From: Pseudomonas mandelii | Lineage (GTDB): Bacteria > Pseudomonadota > Gammaproteobacteria > Pseudomonadales > Pseudomonadaceae | Length of the DNA: 64,000 nt | Assembly: GCF_024138395.1 (NCBI RefSeq) | Contig: NZ_JAMYDU010000005.1 | Span: 186,001-250,000 of the forward strand | Direction of reading: 5' to 3' | In this document: positions 35,297 to 46,689 of the stretch, one piece after another | Layout of the letters: every line of letters starts with the position of its first letter | Position numbering within the stretch: position 1 is the stretch's first letter | Made by a program: the position numbers and the translations under genes | Notes under the pieces: generated by a model | Database searches by the model: none | Told to the model about the DNA's origin: nothing | Seen by the model: the letters and a program-made list of their open reading frames with translations, nothing else

Positions 35297-36004
35297 CTAA
35301 CCGGCAACACGATTTCGGCTAAATACCGGTTCTGAGTTCAGTAATGTCTCTTCCAAATGATCAAGATGCCGGGTCATCAACGTCACTACCATTGCCACAT
35401 CCCCGCACTCAACCGCATTCAAAATCCTTTCATGCTCCTGCCAGGCGCAATAACCTTCCGCCTGCGCATCAACCTGCGCAATCGCCAACGACGTCAGCGG
35501 CACCAGACTCCCGAGAAAATGCGCCAACGGTGCGTTCCCCGCCATTTCGGCCAGTTGCAGATGAAATTCCCCAGACAATCGAATGGCCGGACCACGCGCC
35601 GTGCATTGGCGTTCGCTGTCGATCAAGGCACGCAGGCGTTTCAAGTCTTGCAGGCGAGGTTGCTGGCAGGCCAGTCGAACCAGCGTGATTTCGGTCAGTC
35701 GTCGAGCATGCAGCGTCTGCCGAGTCTGCTCGACATCGGGGGCGGCGACTCGGGGACGATGGTTGGTGCGAAGGATAATGATCTGCTGATGGGACAGCTG
35801 CGTCAGCACGCCGCGAATGTCACTGCGTCGAGCGCTGAACATTTGCGCCAGGCTGTCTTCAGTAAAACGACTGGCGGAATGAATGCGCTGTTCGAGAATG
35901 GCGTCGAAGATCCGTGAATAGAGATCATCCGCTGGCGGTTTCCCGGGGGCCGTTCGGGAAAAGGGCAGGGCAGTGAATATCTGTGGTGAGGCGAAGCTGT
36001 TCAT
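35297..36004 (-). CDS. GntR family regulator, FadR/FCD subgroup (second of a pair)
   Basis: 235 residues from ATG 36004 (GGAGAC ahead). The winged helix lies at about residues 25-90 (IFDAILEQRIHSASRFTEDS, LAQMFSARRSDIRGVLTQL). The FCD effector domain, all alpha helical, follows with the histidines typical of metal-binding FCD proteins (SGEFHLQLAEMAGN, HERILNAVECGD, MTRHLDHLEE). It probably responds to a carboxylate. It starts 26 bp after the first GntR gene, itself just after dctA. Confidence 0.88.
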   Translation of the reverse strand: MNSFASPQIFTALPFSRTAPGKPPADDLYSRIFDAILEQRIHSASRFTEDSLAQMFSARRSDIRGVLTQLSHQQIIILRTNHRPRVAAPDVEQTRQTLHARRLTEITLVRLACQQPRLQDLKRLRALIDSERQCTARGPAIRLSGEFHLQLAEMAGNAPLAHFLGSLVPLTSLAIAQVDAQAEGYCAWQEHERILNAVECGDVAMVVTLMTRHLDHLEETLLNSEPVFSRNRVAG

Positions 36005-36030
36005 GGCCTGTCTCCAGTTCGAAGAGGGGT

Positions 36031-36753
36031 TCAACTGCCGAGGTGGTCGTCCGGGATGTTCAATTCGATGCCCATCCGTTGACCTTCCCGAAGGATGTGT
36101 CGACGCATCTCGGCGCTGGCCTGGGCGCTGTTTTTGCTGCGGATAGCTCGTACGACGGCTTCGTTTTCTTCAAGGCGTTCAGCCAGATGTTCCGGCGAAT
36201 TGCGCAGCACGTCGGCGCTTTGCTTGAGGGCATTGCTGGTCTGTTGCACCACGCTCTGGAAAATCGGGTTCGAGGTCAGGGTGAACAGCTCCTCGTGGAA
36301 CGCGATGTAGGCGTTCACGCCGGCCTCGCTGTCGTTGGCCTCAAGGGCTTCGCGCATGTCCATCAGGGTCAGACGCAGTTGCCCGACTTCCTTGCTGCTG
36401 ATGGACTGCGCCACCAGGCCGACGATGAACGGTTCGAGGGTGTAGCGCAGTTGCAGCAAGTCTTCCAGGCTGGCCCCGGCTACCGCGCTCTCGTGGCTTT
36501 GGCTGTCGCTGAGATTGGCTTCCAGCACCACCACGCCTTTACCCGGCATGGAGCGCACCAGCCCGAGGGTTTCCAGCACGATGACCGCTTCGCGCAGGCT
36601 CGGGCGGCTGATGCCCAGTTGTTCGGCCAGTTCACGCTGGCCCGGCAGCATTTCGCCGGAGCGCCACTGACCGCGGGCCAGCGCGGCCCGAAGCTTTTCT
36701 ACGACTGAATTTACAACGGTTGACGAGGTAATCACTGTTCGCTCCATGAGCAT
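36031..36753 (-). CDS. GntR family regulator, FadR/FCD subgroup (first of a pair)
   Basis: 240 residues from ATG 36753, with Met3 an alternative. The DNA-binding domain is standard (LPGQRELAEQLGISRPSLRE, VIVLETLGLVRSMPGKGVVV). The FCD domain starts near residue 90 (LLQLRYTLEPFIVGLVAQ) and keeps the Asp/His cluster of metal-binding FCD repressors. FCD regulators of this type (for example LldR, DgoR, PdhR-like) sense organic acids. It is 49 bp downstream of dctA, so regulation of dicarboxylate uptake is a reasonable inference. Confidence 0.9.
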   Translation of the reverse strand: MLMERTVITSSTVVNSVVEKLRAALARGQWRSGEMLPGQRELAEQLGISRPSLREAVIVLETLGLVRSMPGKGVVVLEANLSDSQSHESAVAGASLEDLLQLRYTLEPFIVGLVAQSISSKEVGQLRLTLMDMREALEANDSEAGVNAYIAFHEELFTLTSNPIFQSVVQQTSNALKQSADVLRNSPEHLAERLEENEAVVRAIRSKNSAQASAEMRRHILREGQRMGIELNIPDDHLGS

Positions 36754-36769
36754 CCATAACGATTGATAA

Positions 36770-36795
36770 CCGTACCTGCCCTTGGGCAGGCACGG
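36770..36795. other. Intercistronic hairpin between dctA and the GntR gene
   Basis: CCGTACCTGCCC-TT-GGGCAGGCACGG forms a 12-bp stem with one G-T wobble. It ends 17 bp before the GntR start. Without a T-tract it could be an operator, an mRNA processing structure or an attenuator. Confidence 0.5.
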
Positions 36796-36802
36796 CGATT
36801 AT

Positions 36803-38116
36803 TCAAAACTCCTGCTGGTGCGCCGGGGCAACCGGTTTTCTCGGTTGGAAGGTATAACCCTGCTGGCCGGACAGCACCTTGTTTGCGCGTTGGATATCGA
36901 TGTCTTTTTCCCAACGGGCGATGGCCACGGTGGCGACGCAGTTGCCGATCAGGTTGGTCAGAGCCCGGCCGATGCCCATGAACCAGTCCACCGCCAATAC
37001 AAGCACCAGGCCGACCACCGGAATCGCCGGGATCGCCGTCAGTGTCGCGGCGAGAATCACCAGTGCTGAGCCGGGAATCCCGTGGGCACCTTTGGAGGTG
37101 ATCAGCGACACCAGCAGAATTGTCAGCAGGTCAGTCATGGCCAGCGGCGTGCCGGTGGCGTTGGCGATGAACACAATGGCCAGGGTCAGGTAGATCGAAA
37201 AGCCATCAAGGTTGAACGAGTACCCGGTCGGAATCACCAGCCCGACCGTGGAGCTGCCGATGCCCAGATGCTCAAGCTTGCGCATGATTTGTGGCAGCAC
37301 GGCGTCAGAGGAGGCGGTGCCCATGACGATCATCAGTTCTTCGCGCAGGTACTTGAGCAACGGCCACATCTTCAGGCCCGAAAGGCGCATCACCAAGCCA
37401 AGAATCAATGTCACAAACGCCACACAGGTCAGATAAAACAGGCCGACCAGATTGCCCAAGTGTTGCAGCGAGTCCAGGCCATACTTACTGGTGGTGAAGG
37501 CAATGGCGCCGAATACGCCGATTGGTGCCAGGCGCACAATCATGCCCATGATGCGGAAGATCACGTGGCTCAGCTCATTGATCAACCGGGAAATACCCGA
37601 CGCTGCTTCGCCCACCAGGTTCAGCGCACTGCCGAACAGCACCGAAAACAGCAGGACTTGCAGAATATTGTTCTCTGCGAAGGCGCCGATCACCGAAGTC
37701 GGAATCAGGCCCATCAGGAACTGAGTGGTGGTGTGCATGTGCTGACCGCGCTGGGCGATGTCGCCCATATCGGCGGCGGAGAGCTGGTCCAGATGAATGT
37801 TCGCGCCACTGCCGATGCCGGTAGTGAAAGCAAACACCAGGCCGATCACCAAGGCGATGGTGGTCAGGATTTCAAAGTAGATCACCGATTTAAGGCCGAT
37901 GCGTCCGACCTTCTTCAGGTCGCCGGCACCGCTGATGCCACTGACCACCACGCAGAACACGATCAAGCCAATGAGCATCTTGATCAGTTTGATGAAACCG
38001 TCGCCGAGTGGTTTGAGCTGGGCGGAGTATTCAGGAAGGGTCAGCCCGCAGACGATGCCGAGCACCAGTCCGAGAACCACTTGGAGGAAGATTGAACGCG
38101 AGCACCATCTGAGCAT
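36803..38116 (-). CDS. dctA: C4-dicarboxylate/proton symporter, DctA family
   Basis: 437 residues. LQVVLGLVLGIVCG is the first span. The family signature TASSDAVLPQIMRKLEHLG (the serine-rich re-entrant loop) and the C-terminal VIPTGYSFNLDGFSIYLTLA and LTNLIGNCVATVAIARWEKD are those of DctA. It imports succinate, fumarate and malate across the inner membrane. A possible alternative is a closely related glutamate carrier, but the motif set fits DctA best. It heads a likely operon with two GntR regulators. Confidence 0.93.
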   Translation of the reverse strand: MLRWCSRSIFLQVVLGLVLGIVCGLTLPEYSAQLKPLGDGFIKLIKMLIGLIVFCVVVSGISGAGDLKKVGRIGLKSVIYFEILTTIALVIGLVFAFTTGIGSGANIHLDQLSAADMGDIAQRGQHMHTTTQFLMGLIPTSVIGAFAENNILQVLLFSVLFGSALNLVGEAASGISRLINELSHVIFRIMGMIVRLAPIGVFGAIAFTTSKYGLDSLQHLGNLVGLFYLTCVAFVTLILGLVMRLSGLKMWPLLKYLREELMIVMGTASSDAVLPQIMRKLEHLGIGSSTVGLVIPTGYSFNLDGFSIYLTLAIVFIANATGTPLAMTDLLTILLVSLITSKGAHGIPGSALVILAATLTAIPAIPVVGLVLVLAVDWFMGIGRALTNLIGNCVATVAIARWEKDIDIQRANKVLSGQQGYTFQPRKPVAPAHQQEF

Positions 38117-38299
38117 GGGAGGAATCCTGGTCGGTGTCCTGGTTGCCGTGCGCTTCGCGCATCAGATTCAGGACTTAATTATTGTGGTCTTACCGGTATG
38201 TCCAGTGCAGGCGCAGTCTACGCTGGGTTTTTTTAGGATTACAAGTGGAAATAGCAAAATTGGCATGACCGGTCTGACCAGTGGTGCCGCTCCCGTTCA

Positions 38300-38410
38300 A
38301 GATCAAAAGATCGCAGCCTTCGGCAGCTCACAGAAACCGTCTACACCCGTGGTTTCGCGAATGTACGCAACCTCTGGTAGGAGCTGCCGAAGGCTGCGAT
38401 CTTTTGATCT
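38300..38410. repeat. REPIN, GTAGGAGCTGCCGAAGGC type
   Basis: Arms 38300-38333 and 38377-38410 are inverted copies ending in GCTGCGATCTTTTGATCT. They lie between the divergently placed dctA promoter region and the glyA 3' end. Confidence 0.88.
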
Positions 38411-38427
38411 TTATGGCGGACGAAAAA

Positions 38428-38457
38428 AACCGGCCATCACTGACCGGTTTTTTCATT
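38428..38457 (-). terminator. glyA terminator
   Basis: AAAAAACCGG-CCATCACTGA-CCGGTTTTTT, 20 bp beyond the glyA stop, has T-tracts on both strands. Confidence 0.88.
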
Positions 38458-38476
38458 ACTGCGGTTTGCGGGGCAA

Positions 38477-39730
38477 TTAAGCGCCGTATACCGGCAGCTT
38501 TTTGCAGATAGCCTTGACCTTCTCACGAACGGCGTCGATCACCGCTTCGTTGGAAAGATCTGCCAGGATGTCGCAGATCCAGCCGGCCAGCTCTTTGCAC
38601 TCTGCTTCCTTGAAGCCGCGAGTGGTCACAGCCGGGGTACCGAAACGCAGACCGGAGGTGACGAACGGGGAGCGTGGATCGTTCGGTACCGAGTTCTTGT
38701 TCACGGTGATGAACGCTTTGCCCAGTGCGGCGTCGGCGTCTTTACCGGAGATTTCCTGCTTGATCAGCGACAGCAGGAACAGGTGGTTCTGAGTACCGCC
38801 GGACACCACGTCGAAACCGCGCTCGATGAATACGCCGGCCATGGCCTGGGCGTTTTTCACCACTTGTTGCTGGTAGGTCTTGAACTCCGGCTGCAGCGCT
38901 TCCTTGAAGCAGATCGCCTTGGCAGCGATCACGTGCTCCAGCGGGCCGCCCTGGGCGCCTGGGAATACCGCGGAGTTCAGCTTCTTCTCGATGTCGGCGT
39001 TGGCGCGAGCCAGAATCAGGCCGCCACGTGGACCGCGCAGGGTCTTGTGCGTGGTGGTGGTCACGACGTCAGCGAATGGAACCGGGTTCGGGTAGACGCC
39101 AGCGGCGACCAGACCGGCCACGTGAGCCATATCGACGAACAGATAAGCGCCAACTTTGTCAGCGATTTCGCGGAAACGCGGGAAGTCGAGGATCTGCGAG
39201 TAGGCAGAGAAACCGGCCACGATCATTTTTGGCTTGTGCTCAACCGCCAGACGCTCGACTTCGTCGTAGTCGATCAGGCCGTTGGCATCGATACCGTACT
39301 GAACAGCGTTGTACAGCTTGCCGGAGGACGAAACGCTGGCACCGTGGGTCAGGTGACCGCCGTGGGCCAGGCTCATGCCCAGAATGGTGTCGCCCGCTTG
39401 CAGCAGGGCCAGGTAAACGGCGCTGTTGGCTTGGGAACCGGCGTGTGGCTGAACGTTGGCGTAATCGGCGCCGAACAGTTCTTTGGCACGATCAATTGCA
39501 AGCTGCTCGACGATGTCGACGAACTCGCAACCACCGTAGTAGCGCTTGCCCGGATAACCTTCGGCGTACTTGTTGGTCAGTACCGAGCCTTGAGCTTCCA
39601 TCACCGCAGGGCTGGTGTAGTTTTCCGAAGCGATCAGCTCGATGTGTTCTTCCTGGCGCTGAGCTTCTTGCTCCATGGCGGCAAAAAGGTCGGCGTCGTA
39701 CTTGGCAATAGTCAAATCACGGCTGAACAT
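38477..39730 (-). CDS. glyA: Serine hydroxymethyltransferase
   Basis: 417 residues, the usual size. The start is ATG 39730 ([16 protein letters not shown]). It converts serine and tetrahydrofolate to glycine and 5,10-methylene-THF with PLP. The PLP lysine is in [15 protein letters not shown] and the substrate region [20 protein letters not shown] is complete. It has its own terminator. P. aeruginosa has several glyA paralogues; this one matches the position next to morA. Confidence 0.97.
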   Translation of the reverse strand: MFSRDLTIAKYDADLFAAMEQEAQRQEEHIELIASENYTSPAVMEAQGSVLTNKYAEGYPGKRYYGGCEFVDIVEQLAIDRAKELFGADYANVQPHAGSQANSAVYLALLQAGDTILGMSLAHGGHLTHGASVSSSGKLYNAVQYGIDANGLIDYDEVERLAVEHKPKMIVAGFSAYSQILDFPRFREIADKVGAYLFVDMAHVAGLVAAGVYPNPVPFADVVTTTTHKTLRGPRGGLILARANADIEKKLNSAVFPGAQGGPLEHVIAAKAICFKEALQPEFKTYQQQVVKNAQAMAGVFIERGFDVVSGGTQNHLFLLSLIKQEISGKDADAALGKAFITVNKNSVPNDPRSPFVTSGLRFGTPAVTTRGFKEAECKELAGWICDILADLSNEAVIDAVREKVKAICKKLPVYGA

Positions 39731-39858
39731 GGCGGTCCTCAAGGATCGGGGCAGAAAAGGGAGGCATTCTAACCCAATGGGTTTTAGATGGCATATGAAA
39801 GGACATCATGTCGCAGACAAGTGGTGTTCATGCGCAGGATTTGCGGTGTCTGGGCAGG

Positions 39859-39930
39859 CCCCTTCGCGGGCAAGCCTCGCTCCTACAGACGGTGATATCC
39901 GTAGGAGCGAGGCTTGCCCGCGAAGGGGCC
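39859..39930. repeat. REPIN, short-loop GTAGGAGCGAGG type
   Basis: Arms 39862-39888 and 39901-39928 are inverted copies with only a 12-bp spacer. They lie between glyA and morA. Confidence 0.9.
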
Positions 39931-39949
39931 GCCAGCCTCACTACAAGAG

Positions 39950-42900
39950 TCAGTCAAACATGAAGAGGGCATCATTGCTGAACTGCGCCTCGAACCGGCT
40001 CGCTGGCATCGGTCGTCCAAACAGATATCCCTGAACCTCATCGCAACCATGCTCACGCAGGAAGTCGAGTTGCTCGTGGGTTTCCACGCCTTCGGCGATC
40101 ACCGCCAGATTGAGGCTGTGGGCCATGGCGATGATCGCCCGGGCAATTTGCGCATCCTGTTCGCCCGAGGGCAGGCCATCGACGAAGGTGCGGTCGATTT
40201 TCAGCACGTCGATCGGGAATTGCTTGAGGTAGTTGAGCGATGAATAACCGGTGCCGAAGTCGTCGACCGCAATGCTCAGGCCGAGGTTTTTCAACCCGGC
40301 GAGGATCTGCATCGCCTCGCTGACTTCGCGCATCAGGATACTTTCGGTCAGTTCCAGCTCCAGGCATGCCGGCGGCAGGCCGGTTTCATTGAGGATGGTG
40401 GCGATCCGCGTGCCGAGCTGCCCGTCGGAGAACTGTCGGGCCGAAATATTCACCGAGACCTTCGGCACCCGCACTTTGGCTTGATGCCAGGTCTTGAGCT
40501 GACGGCAGGCTTCGCTGATCACCCAGTCGCCGACATCCACCACCAGCCCGAGCTCCTCGAGTACCGGAATGAAATCCCCCGGCGGCACCAGACCGCGTCG
40601 CGGATGGCGCCAGCGCAGCAGGGCTTCGGCGCCGGTCAGGCGTTTGCCGTCGCCGCTGAATTGCGGCTGGTAGTACAGCACAAATTCGTTTTGCTCCAGG
40701 GCATGGCGCAAGTCGCTTTCCAGCTCCAGACGCTCCAGGGCGCTGGCGTTCATGTCGGCCTGATAGAACTGGAAGTTGTTCTTGCCACGCTCCTTGGCGT
40801 GGTACATCGCGGTGTCGGCATTCTTCATCAGCTGACTGAGTTCGCTGCCGTCCTGAGGGCTCAGGGCGATGCCGATACTGGCAGTGACAAAGAACTCGCG
40901 GCCTTCCAGCACGAACGGTTTTACCAGGCTGGCAAGGATCTGTTCGGCCACATGAATCGCCCGGTTCAGCGCGATCTCCCGGTTGACCCGCGGTTGCAGC
41001 AGCAACGTGAACTCATCGCCGCCCATGCGCGCCACGGTGTCGTCATCGTCGACGCAACCGAGCAGGCGTGTGGCCATTTCCTTGAGCATGCGGTCGCCGG
41101 CGGCGTGGCCCAGGGAGTCGTTGATCGGTTTGAAACGGTCGAGGTCGAGGAACATCAGCACCACCCAGGACTTCTGCCGTTCAGCCGATTGCAGCGCGGT
41201 GTGCAAGCGATCCTGGAACAGCGTGCGGTTGGGCAGGTGGGTCAGAGCGTCGTAATAGGCGAGGCGGTGAATCCGTTGCTCACTGGCCTTGCGCTCGCTG
41301 ATGTCGCTGAAGAAACACACGTAGCTGGCCAGGTCGCCTTCATCGTCGAGCACCGCGGTAATCCCGACCCATGCCGGGTAATGCTCGCCGTTGCGTCGCT
41401 TGAGCCAGACTTCGCCTTCCCACGTGCTGTGCTGATGCAATTGCTTGAGCACATAGCGCAGATGGGCTTCCTGCTGCTCATCGACAGTGAGCATGTTCGG
41501 CAACTGGTCGAGGACCTGGGCCACCGCATAGCCGCTGACGCGACTGAAAGCCTCGTTGGCCTGGACGATGTAGCCCGCCGGGTCAGTGATCAGAATCGCC
41601 GAGGTCGAGTGCTCGAATACCGTGGCCGCCATGCGCAGGTCTTTTTCGGCACGACGTTGCTGGCTGATGTCGCGACCGACCCCGAGCACGCCTTCGAAGG
41701 CGCCGTGTTCGTCCCAGACCAGCACCAGACGCAACTCGATGGGGATCTTGCGCCCGTCGGCCCGCAGGCAGTCGAACAGAAACAGCTGGGTCTGTACCTG
41801 ACTGCGCAGCAACGCCAGTTGTTCGGGTTTATCCAGCGCTTTGCTGACCCGGTCCATCAGGCTGTAAATGCCAGTCAGTTGTTGCGGGTTGGCGATGGTC
41901 GATTGCCAGCCGTTCTGGAATATCCAGTCGGCGTCAAAGCCCAGCACGGCTTGCACCGAGGGGCTGACATAGTTGAGCGACATCTTGTTGTCGGTGGAGA
42001 AAATCACGTCGCTGATGCTTTCGGCGAGCATCCGGTAACGCTGTTCGCTGTCGCGCAGGGACTCACTGGCTTCGATCTGTTCGGTGATGTCCTTGGCCAC
42101 GCCGATGATGCGCGTGACCTGATCGTGTTTGTCCCGCGCCAAGGCCTGTTCGCGAATATCGAAACGCCGCCATTTGCCATCACGATGGCGGAAACGCAGC
42201 AGGCATTGCATCAGTTGGGTGTAACCTGCGTGACGTTGCGACTGGCGTGACCGGTGGTAGTAGTCGGCATCTTCGGGGTGCAAGAGGATTTCCCAGAAGT
42301 ACTCGCCCATCTGGTGCAGCTCGGTGCGGTTGTAACCCAGCGTTTGCCCCAGGTGATGGTTGCTGAAGATCATCCGCTGGCTGATCACATCCTGCACATA
42401 CAGATGATCCGGTACGGTGCGCACCACGTCGGACCAGAACCCTTCACGCTCCAGCAGCGACAACTCGATGAGCTTGCGACTGGTGATGTCGCTGATGCTC
42501 AGGATTACCGCTTTGTAGTCGGCCTGATCTTCCGGCAGACGCAGCACCAGCCACAAATGCTGGTCGCGGCCGTTGGCGTCCTGGAGTTTGATTTCCAGCT
42601 CAAGCTGTTTCTGCTGGTGCAGCACCGCTTCGAGCACTTGATTGCCGATGGCCGTGCAGTTCAAGGGGCAGCCATCGATCAGCAGTTTCCAGGCCTGCTC
42701 GCAGGAATTGACATTGAGCAGCTGCAGGGCGACCTGGTTGACCTCGGTGATGCGCAGTTCCTGCAACAGTTCCTGGCGTTGTTCCGGTATCTCGAGCCAG
42801 GCTTTCAACTGCCCGCTGCTGTTGAGTTGAGCGTTGTCGAAAACACTTTTGAGCCCGGACAGGTCGAGTACGCACAGCGCAACGCCGGTGCCTTCGAAAA

Positions 42901-43798
42901 TGTCTTGATAGCGTCGGCGGCCTTCATGCAGTTGGCGTTGACGGCGACGAATGTTCAGCAGAACGATGAACGGCAGCAGGGAGAAGGCCAAGCCCAGCAG
43001 GCATTTGCCGATGAACGCCGGCAGTAGTTGTTCGAGCACCCGTTGGCGGTCGAACAGCCCGCGCAATTGCCAGTCGCTGCTGCTCAGAGGGACTGTCAGC
43101 ACGCTGTTGGCCAGTTCGTCGGCTGTCAACACGGCGGGCTTGGCCGAGGGCTGGGCGTCATCACGGCTGATGATTTGATGATTGAGGCGGTTTTCCACCA
43201 GCCACAGGGGGCGGATGCCGACGTCGCCCTGTTTGGTCAGTGAGGAAAAAAACGTCGGTGTCAGACGCAGAGCCCAATAACCGCGGCGGCTGCCGCTGGC
43301 CTGATGCAGGAGCAGGTGCACCACCGAACCGTCGTCGGCATTACTGAAATAGTGGGCCTGGGCGCGGCTGCGCTGAACCAGTTCGCTGAGGTAATTGGCG
43401 TCCTGGCTGTCGACGGCACTGTCGCTGAGAATTTTCCCGGAGGGACTGAGCAGCGCCAGGCTGCGCAGGTCGGGCAGCGATTGTTGCAGTTTGCGCAGCA
43501 ACACCTGCTGTTCGTCGGCGCTTTGCGGTTGTTCGATGATCGGTAGCAGATTGAGGGCGATCTGGGCATTGAGCGCCATGTTGAGGCTGACTTGCGCAGC
43601 CAGGTCGGCGGAGTAGTCGATGGTGTACTGGCGCTGGTTTTTCTGGGTTTCGCGAAGCTGATCCAGCAGCTGCCAGAACAGCAGTGCGAGCAGCAACAGC
43701 ACGAGGGTCGCCAGCGCGCCCTTCAAGGTTCCGCGCAGGGGCGAGCCGGTCGCAGGATTGAGTGCGCTCACGGACGATGGCGGAGAGACATTAGACAA
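39950..43798 (-). CDS. morA: Membrane-bound PAS-GGDEF-EAL c-di-GMP enzyme, MorA-like
   Basis: 1282 residues with a TTG start at 43798, supported by AGGA seven bases before. Transmembrane helices at about 28-45 and 258-281 flank a roughly 210-residue periplasmic sensor. Four PAS domains follow, beginning near 295, 445, 580 and 725. The GGDEF domain has an intact GGDEF at 926-930 ([13 protein letters not shown]) and the EAL domain has EALLRW at 1058 with [14 protein letters not shown], so both diguanylate cyclase and phosphodiesterase sites look functional. MorA controls motility and biofilm in P. putida and P. aeruginosa. Position between glyA and ettA matches P. aeruginosa. Confidence 0.95.
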   Translation of the reverse strand: MSNVSPPSSVSALNPATGSPLRGTLKGALATLVLLLLALLFWQLLDQLRETQKNQRQYTIDYSADLAAQVSLNMALNAQIALNLLPIIEQPQSADEQQVLLRKLQQSLPDLRSLALLSPSGKILSDSAVDSQDANYLSELVQRSRAQAHYFSNADDGSVVHLLLHQASGSRRGYWALRLTPTFFSSLTKQGDVGIRPLWLVENRLNHQIISRDDAQPSAKPAVLTADELANSVLTVPLSSSDWQLRGLFDRQRVLEQLLPAFIGKCLLGLAFSLLPFIVLLNIRRRQRQLHEGRRRYQDIFEGTGVALCVLDLSGLKSVFDNAQLNSSGQLKAWLEIPEQRQELLQELRITEVNQVALQLLNVNSCEQAWKLLIDGCPLNCTAIGNQVLEAVLHQQKQLELEIKLQDANGRDQHLWLVLRLPEDQADYKAVILSISDITSRKLIELSLLEREGFWSDVVRTVPDHLYVQDVISQRMIFSNHHLGQTLGYNRTELHQMGEYFWEILLHPEDADYYHRSRQSQRHAGYTQLMQCLLRFRHRDGKWRRFDIREQALARDKHDQVTRIIGVAKDITEQIEASESLRDSEQRYRMLAESISDVIFSTDNKMSLNYVSPSVQAVLGFDADWIFQNGWQSTIANPQQLTGIYSLMDRVSKALDKPEQLALLRSQVQTQLFLFDCLRADGRKIPIELRLVLVWDEHGAFEGVLGVGRDISQQRRAEKDLRMAATVFEHSTSAILITDPAGYIVQANEAFSRVSGYAVAQVLDQLPNMLTVDEQQEAHLRYVLKQLHQHSTWEGEVWLKRRNGEHYPAWVGITAVLDDEGDLASYVCFFSDISERKASEQRIHRLAYYDALTHLPNRTLFQDRLHTALQSAERQKSWVVLMFLDLDRFKPINDSLGHAAGDRMLKEMATRLLGCVDDDDTVARMGGDEFTLLLQPRVNREIALNRAIHVAEQILASLVKPFVLEGREFFVTASIGIALSPQDGSELSQLMKNADTAMYHAKERGKNNFQFYQADMNASALERLELESDLRHALEQNEFVLYYQPQFSGDGKRLTGAEALLRWRHPRRGLVPPGDFIPVLEELGLVVDVGDWVISEACRQLKTWHQAKVRVPKVSVNISARQFSDGQLGTRIATILNETGLPPACLELELTESILMREVSEAMQILAGLKNLGLSIAVDDFGTGYSSLNYLKQFPIDVLKIDRTFVDGLPSGEQDAQIARAIIAMAHSLNLAVIAEGVETHEQLDFLREHGCDEVQGYLFGRPMPASRFEAQFSNDALFMFD

Positions 43799-44084
43799 AC
43801 TGTAATCCTGCGGTTTGGCTGGACTGACGCGACGTGCACTATAAGCCGGACGCCCGAAGGGCGGCTAGCATGCCTTGAGTTGTGGCGAAGTGCCAGCCCC
43901 TGCTCGGCTGGACTGCCTTCTATCAATAAGGTAGCTTTGCCGGTTACGCGGGAGCGTTCCAGCTCCTAGAATCAGGTTTTTTCAGCGCGCACGCTTTGAT
44001 ACCCATCAAACGAACGACGCGCATGGCCTGGCCGGGCATTGCCTGCGCTCCAATCATTCATCAGTCACTGACCCAAGGTTCTCC

Positions 44085-45749
<1,665 letters not shown>

Positions 45750-45770
45750 TTTCAGGTTGGTTACATAGAA

Positions 45771-45797
45771 AACGGAGCCTTCGGGCTCCGTTTTTTT
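45771..45797 (+). terminator. ettA terminator
   Basis: AACGGAGCC-TTC-GGGCTCCG followed by seven T residues, 22 bp after the stop. Confidence 0.93.
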
Positions 45798-45803
45798 GTT
45801 CAT

Positions 45804-45911
45804 CTGTAGGAGCTGTCGAGTGAAACGAGGCTGCGATCTTTTGATCTTCCGCTTGGGATTAGAGTGGGCCTGAAAAGATCGCAGCCTCGTTTCACTCGAC
45901 AGCTCCTACAG
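45804..45911. repeat. REPIN, GTAGGAGCTGTCGAGTG type
   Basis: Inverted arms of about 45 bp share CTGTAGGAGCTGTCGAGTGA and continue AACGAGGCTGCGATC. This is a third sequence class of repeat, placed directly after the ettA terminator. Confidence 0.88.
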
Positions 45912-45922
45912 GTGAGATCGCG

Positions 45923-46417
45923 TTACCCGGCCTCTATGGCCAACACCTCAATCACCAAATCCCCCGCCGGTCGTTTCCACAACACTTCATCGCCCACCTG
46001 CGTCCCGAGCAACGCCCGTCCCAGCGGGGAACTCCAATTGATCAAGCCATGGGCGGCATCTGCCTGGTCTTCTCCGACCAATTGCACGCGTTGCTGATGA
46101 TCGTGTTCGTCGGCAAAGGTCACCCAGTTGCCGATCTGCACTTTATCGGTCGAGGCGGCCTGTGTGACTACTTGGGCGCTTTGCAGGCGCTGTTTGAAGT
46201 AGCGCCAGTCGCGATCGAGGTCGGCCTGGCGCTGCTTATCGGCCAGGTCACCTTTGGCGCTTTCCTGATCAAGCAGGCTTTGCAACTCGGCGACTTTCGC
46301 CTGAAGCTGCGCCAGACCGGCGGGCGTGACGTAATTGGGCTGCGCGCTGACCTGCCGTTCGACTGGCTGATCGGCTTGCTCGGCAGCGTTATCTTCATTG
46401 ACGAAGGCGCGGCTCAT
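45923..46417 (-). CDS. GreA/GreB-like transcription factor with shortened coiled coil
   Basis: 164 residues. The C-terminal FKBP-like domain is clear (QIGNWVTFADEHDHQQRV, LINWSSPLGRALLGTQVGDE, GDLVIEVLAIEAG). The N-terminal coiled coil keeps GDLAD at the tip, matching GreA Asp41 and Glu44 as Asp/Asp. The distance from there to the end of the second helix is about seven residues shorter than in GreA or GreB, that is one heptad. A role at the RNA polymerase secondary channel is likely, but transcript-cleavage activity is uncertain. A 40-residue N-terminal extension precedes the coil. Confidence 0.82.
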   Translation of the reverse strand: MSRAFVNEDNAAEQADQPVERQVSAQPNYVTPAGLAQLQAKVAELQSLLDQESAKGDLADKQRQADLDRDWRYFKQRLQSAQVVTQAASTDKVQIGNWVTFADEHDHQQRVQLVGEDQADAAHGLINWSSPLGRALLGTQVGDEVLWKRPAGDLVIEVLAIEAG

Positions 46418-46591
46418 GCTGTTCTCCCGTTATAGGGTTTGGGCCATGGTCACAGGCTTTAAGTTTTGACGAATGTCTGTAAACGACTTACTGCGAGCGA
46501 TCGCAACGCCACATCTCGGATTCCTGGACCGTTCAATGGCCTATAAGGGAAGTCTAGAAGTGGATTTGTCGGGTGGGAGTAAAAGAAAGGT

Positions 46592-46675
46592 CAAAAGATC
46601 GCAGCCTGCGGCAGCTCCTACAACAGCGCGGTGACATGCGGTCCTGTAGGAGCTGCCGCAGGCTGCGATCTTTTG
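46592..46675. repeat. REPIN, GTAGGAGCTGCCGCAGGC type
   Basis: Inverted arms 46592-46626 and 46643-46675 carry CCTGTAGGAGCTGCCGCAGG with flanking GCGATCTTTTG. The remaining part of the 46418-46689 interval shows nothing else. Confidence 0.88.
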
Positions 46676-46689
46676 CGGTTAAGCGACGA

